From NCBI GenBank assembly GCA_002398825.1, contig DHBS01000037.1:1-7510 (forward strand): a stretch of DNA of 7,510 nucleotides. Reading direction: 5' to 3'. Below the pieces are notes generated by a model. The model was not told the DNA's origin, did not search any database, and worked only from the letters and a program-made list of their open reading frames with translations. The stretch comes from Syntrophomonas sp. UBA4922. GTDB taxonomy: Bacteria > Bacillota > Syntrophomonadia > Syntrophomonadales > Syntrophomonadaceae. The position numbers were made by a program, and so were the translations under genes. Shown one piece after another: positions 5,945 to 7,510 of this stretch (the stretch's first letter is position 1; every line of letters begins with the position of its first letter).

Positions 5945-6110
5945 AACTCTAAAGTTGAAGCTACTGGTCCCGAGAGGGATAAAGGGAATCAGGTTAAAAT
6001 CCTGAGCGGTCCCGCCACTGTAACCAGTACGAACCACACATTAGCCACTGAGGAATCGGGAAGGGGTGTGGGGAGGATGATCTGGGAGCCAGTAAACCTG
6101 CCAATAGCTT
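5945..6110 (+). ncRNA. Cobalamin riboswitch (aptamer)
   Basis: The hallmark elements occur in order. A small TCCC-GAGA-GGGA hairpin (5968-5979) is followed by AAAGGGAA. Next comes the TCAGG/CCTGA stem (5989-5993 with 6001-6005) closing the loop TTAAAAT, then the conserved core GCGGTCCCGCCACTGT (6006-6021). A CCACAC/GTGTGG stem follows (6034-6039 with 6066-6071), and finally the 3' conserved GAGCCAG...ACCTGCC (6087-6102). The element binds adenosylcobalamin or a related corrinoid in the nascent RNA. It lies between a strong promoter and an attenuator terminator, directly before cbiA/cobB, so B12 should switch that gene off. The outer boundaries are approximate. Confidence 0.93.
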
Positions 6111-6165
6111 GCGAATAATCAGCCCCGCGGATAGGGTTTGGTTCGCATTTGGACGGTAAAGCTGT

Positions 6166-6200
6166 AGGCTTCTACTTTTGAGCAAGTAGAAGCCTTTTTT
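6166..6200 (+). terminator. Attenuator terminator of the cobalamin riboswitch
   Basis: GGCTTCTACTT (6167-6177) and AAGTAGAAGCC (6184-6194) form a perfect 11-bp stem with a 6-base loop, extended by A6166-T6195 and followed by a run of six T (6195-6200). It lies about 65 bases after the aptamer and 33 bases before the cbiA/cobB start, the usual arrangement for transcriptional attenuation. TGGGAGCC (6083-6090), inside the conserved 3' end of the aptamer, could pair with GGCTTCTA (6167-6174) over 8 bp including two G-U pairs. That would make an antiterminator when B12 is absent. Confidence 0.93.
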
Positions 6201-6233
6201 ATTGGGAAATATGGAAGCAGGAAGTGAGTCTCG

Positions 6234-7510
6234 GTGCAGTTCCCACGACTGATGATCGCCGGCGTGCACAGCAGCAGCGGCAAAACCACAGTTTCATTGG
6301 GGTTGATGGCAGCTCTGAAGCGGCGCCGGATCAAGGTGCAGCCCTTCAAAGTAGGACCGGATTATATTGACTCCGGTTTGCACAGTCATGCCTGCGGTCG
6401 CAGTTCCCACAATCTGGACAGCTGGATGATGCCTCCTCAGGTGATGCAAACTGTGTTTGCCAAGAACGCCGCTTCGGCTGAGATATCCATCATTGAAGGG
6501 GTGATGGGGCTGTTTGACGGCTACCGGGGGGAGAGGATTGCCGGCAGCAGCGCCGAGGTGGCTTTGATGTTAAACACCCCGGTGGTTCTGGTGGTAAATG
6601 TAAAAAGCATGTCGCAGAGCTGTGTGGCGTTGGTTAAAGGCTTTATGGAATACCAGCCCGAGGTAGAAATCAAAGGTATAGTATTGAACCAGGCCTCTCC
6701 TTTTCATCGAGAATGGGTGCTTCCCAATCTGGAATCGGAGCTGGGAGTCAAAGTGCTGGGCTGTGTCCCCTGGCAGGAGAGTATATCCATTCCCGAGCGG
6801 CATCTGGGTTTGCTGCCCGCCGATGAACATGGGGAATTGGCAGACCATCTCCATAAAATGGCGGATTTGGTAGAGTCAAATCTGGATATGGAAGCGGTAC
6901 TGGCCCTGGCCGGGGAAGCCAAGCCTATGGAACTCATCTGGCAAGCGCCTCAGGTTGAAAAGCGGACTGTTATCGGAGTGGCCAGGGATGCCGCCTTTAG
7001 TTTTTACTATCAAGACAGTCTGGACTACCTGTCTGAACTGGGAGCAGAGCTGAAGTATTTCAGCCCCCTGAATGATGCTTCTTTGCCGGAAGTGGATGGG
7101 ATCTATGTCGGCGGCGGCTTCCCGGAAATGTTTTTACCGCAATTAAGCCGGAATTCCGGCATGCAGAAGGCTCTGCGCCAGGCCCACCGGATGGGCATGC
7201 CCATACTGGCGGAGTGCGGCGGGCTGATGTATTTGTCCCGGACCCTGAAGGACTGGGAAGGCAACTCCTGGCCCGGAGTGGGGCTGGTGCCGGGTGAGAT
7301 CATTATGACCCGGAAGCTGCAGGAACTAGGCTATATTAAGGCTATTGCCCTGAGAGACACAGTAATAGCCGGAAAAGGCGAGGTATTGCGCGGGCACGAG
7401 TTTCATTACTCAACCCTGGAGGGTATCAACCCGCAAGACTGTGCTTTCGGACTCGAAGGAGGCATGGGGCGGGGAGTAAGCCGGGGCGGATATGCCGAGG
7501 GTTCACTGTT
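6234..7510 (+). CDS. cbiA/cobB: Cobyrinate a,c-diamide synthase (3' end outside window)
   Basis: The frame is open for 425 codons to the window edge; full-length relatives have about 450-460 residues. The N-terminal ATP-dependent synthetase domain shows P-loop GVHSSSGKTT (10-19), KVGPDYIDSGLH (39-50), NLDSWM (60-65) and IIEGVMGLFDG (86-96). The C-terminal glutamine amidotransferase domain shows AECGGLMYL with nucleophile C328, and GHEFHYS (387-393). The region that should carry the catalytic histidine near the C-terminus is probably beyond the window. The enzyme amidates the a and c side chains of cobyrinate (cbiA, anaerobic route) or hydrogenobyrinate (cobB, aerobic route), using glutamine and ATP. 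The anaerobic route is more likely in this type of organism. GTG 6234 is chosen because AGGAAG (6219-6224) lies 9 bases upstream, an in-frame TGA sits at 6225-6227, and ATG 6252 has no ribosome binding site. Expression is controlled by the riboswitch upstream. Confidence 0.95.
   Translation, partial: MQFPRLMIAGVHSSSGKTTVSLGLMAALKRRRIKVQPFKVGPDYIDSGLHSHACGRSSHNLDSWMMPPQVMQTVFAKNAASAEISIIEGVMGLFDGYRGERIAGSSAEVALMLNTPVVLVVNVKSMSQSCVALVKGFMEYQPEVEIKGIVLNQASPFHREWVLPNLESELGVKVLGCVPWQESISIPERHLGLLPADEHGELADHLHKMADLVESNLDMEAVLALAGEAKPMELIWQAPQVEKRTVIGVARDAAFSFYYQDSLDYLSELGAELKYFSPLNDASLPEVDGIYVGGGFPEMFLPQLSRNSGMQKALRQAHRMGMPILAECGGLMYLSRTLKDWEGNSWPGVGLVPGEIIMTRKLQELGYIKAIALRDTVIAGKGEVLRGHEFHYSTLEGINPQDCAFGLEGGMGRGVSRGGYAEGSL

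Noticed and set aside
6211..6252. A 13-codon reading frame beginning ATG GAA GCA and overlapping the start of cbiA/cobB, which could be a leader peptide.
   Set aside because: It has no good ribosome binding site, and the riboswitch and attenuator already explain control; AGGAAG inside it serves the GTG at 6234.

Overview
The window looks like the chromosome of an anaerobic, Gram-positive-type bacterium (Firmicutes/Clostridia). A Syntrophomonadaceae- or Peptococcaceae-like relative is my best guess, but this is inference from gene content and not from a marker gene. The supporting signs are strong AGGAGG-type ribosome binding sites, GTG starts, T-tract intrinsic terminators, a cobalamin riboswitch with a transcription attenuator, and a sigma54 activator beside a thiolase gene. 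All genes read on the + strand.

Layout. (1) 1-212 is the 3' end of cobT (lower-ligand activation in cobalamin synthesis). (2) 213-349 is a spacer with a weak hairpin and a sigmaA-type promoter. (3) 350-2092 encodes a 580-residue sigma54-dependent activator with two near-duplicate PAS domains, an AAA+ domain with GAFTGA, and a Fis-type helix-turn-helix. (4) 2093-2553 is a dense regulatory region: a strong terminator, a GGTTG-rich candidate activator-binding region, a near-consensus -24/-12 promoter, and a second terminator-like hairpin lying over the predicted transcription start. (5) 2554-3762 is an acetyl-CoA acetyltransferase/3-ketoacyl-CoA thiolase followed by its own terminator, so it is probably a single-gene transcript. 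(6) 3918-4523 is a GyrI-like small-molecule-binding protein, followed after 96 bases with no terminator by (7) dinB, DNA polymerase IV (4620-5807). (8) 5808-6233 holds a short direct repeat, a good promoter, a cobalamin riboswitch and an attenuator terminator. (9) From 6234 to the window edge is cobyrinate a,c-diamide synthase (cbiA/cobB), missing its C-terminal end.

How the parts fit. Cobalamin genes lie at both ends, and at least the downstream one is under B12 feedback control. Between them are two self-contained modules. One is a PAS-sensing activator and the sigma54-controlled thiolase it probably drives, suggesting induction of acyl-CoA or acetoacetyl-CoA metabolism by an unknown signal. 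The other is a possible genotoxin-response pair: a GyrI-like protein, whose family includes hydrolases of DNA-alkylating cyclopropanoids, beside a translesion polymerase. I saw no tRNA, rRNA, CRISPR array, insertion sequence or phage gene. The most interesting region is 2160-2431.
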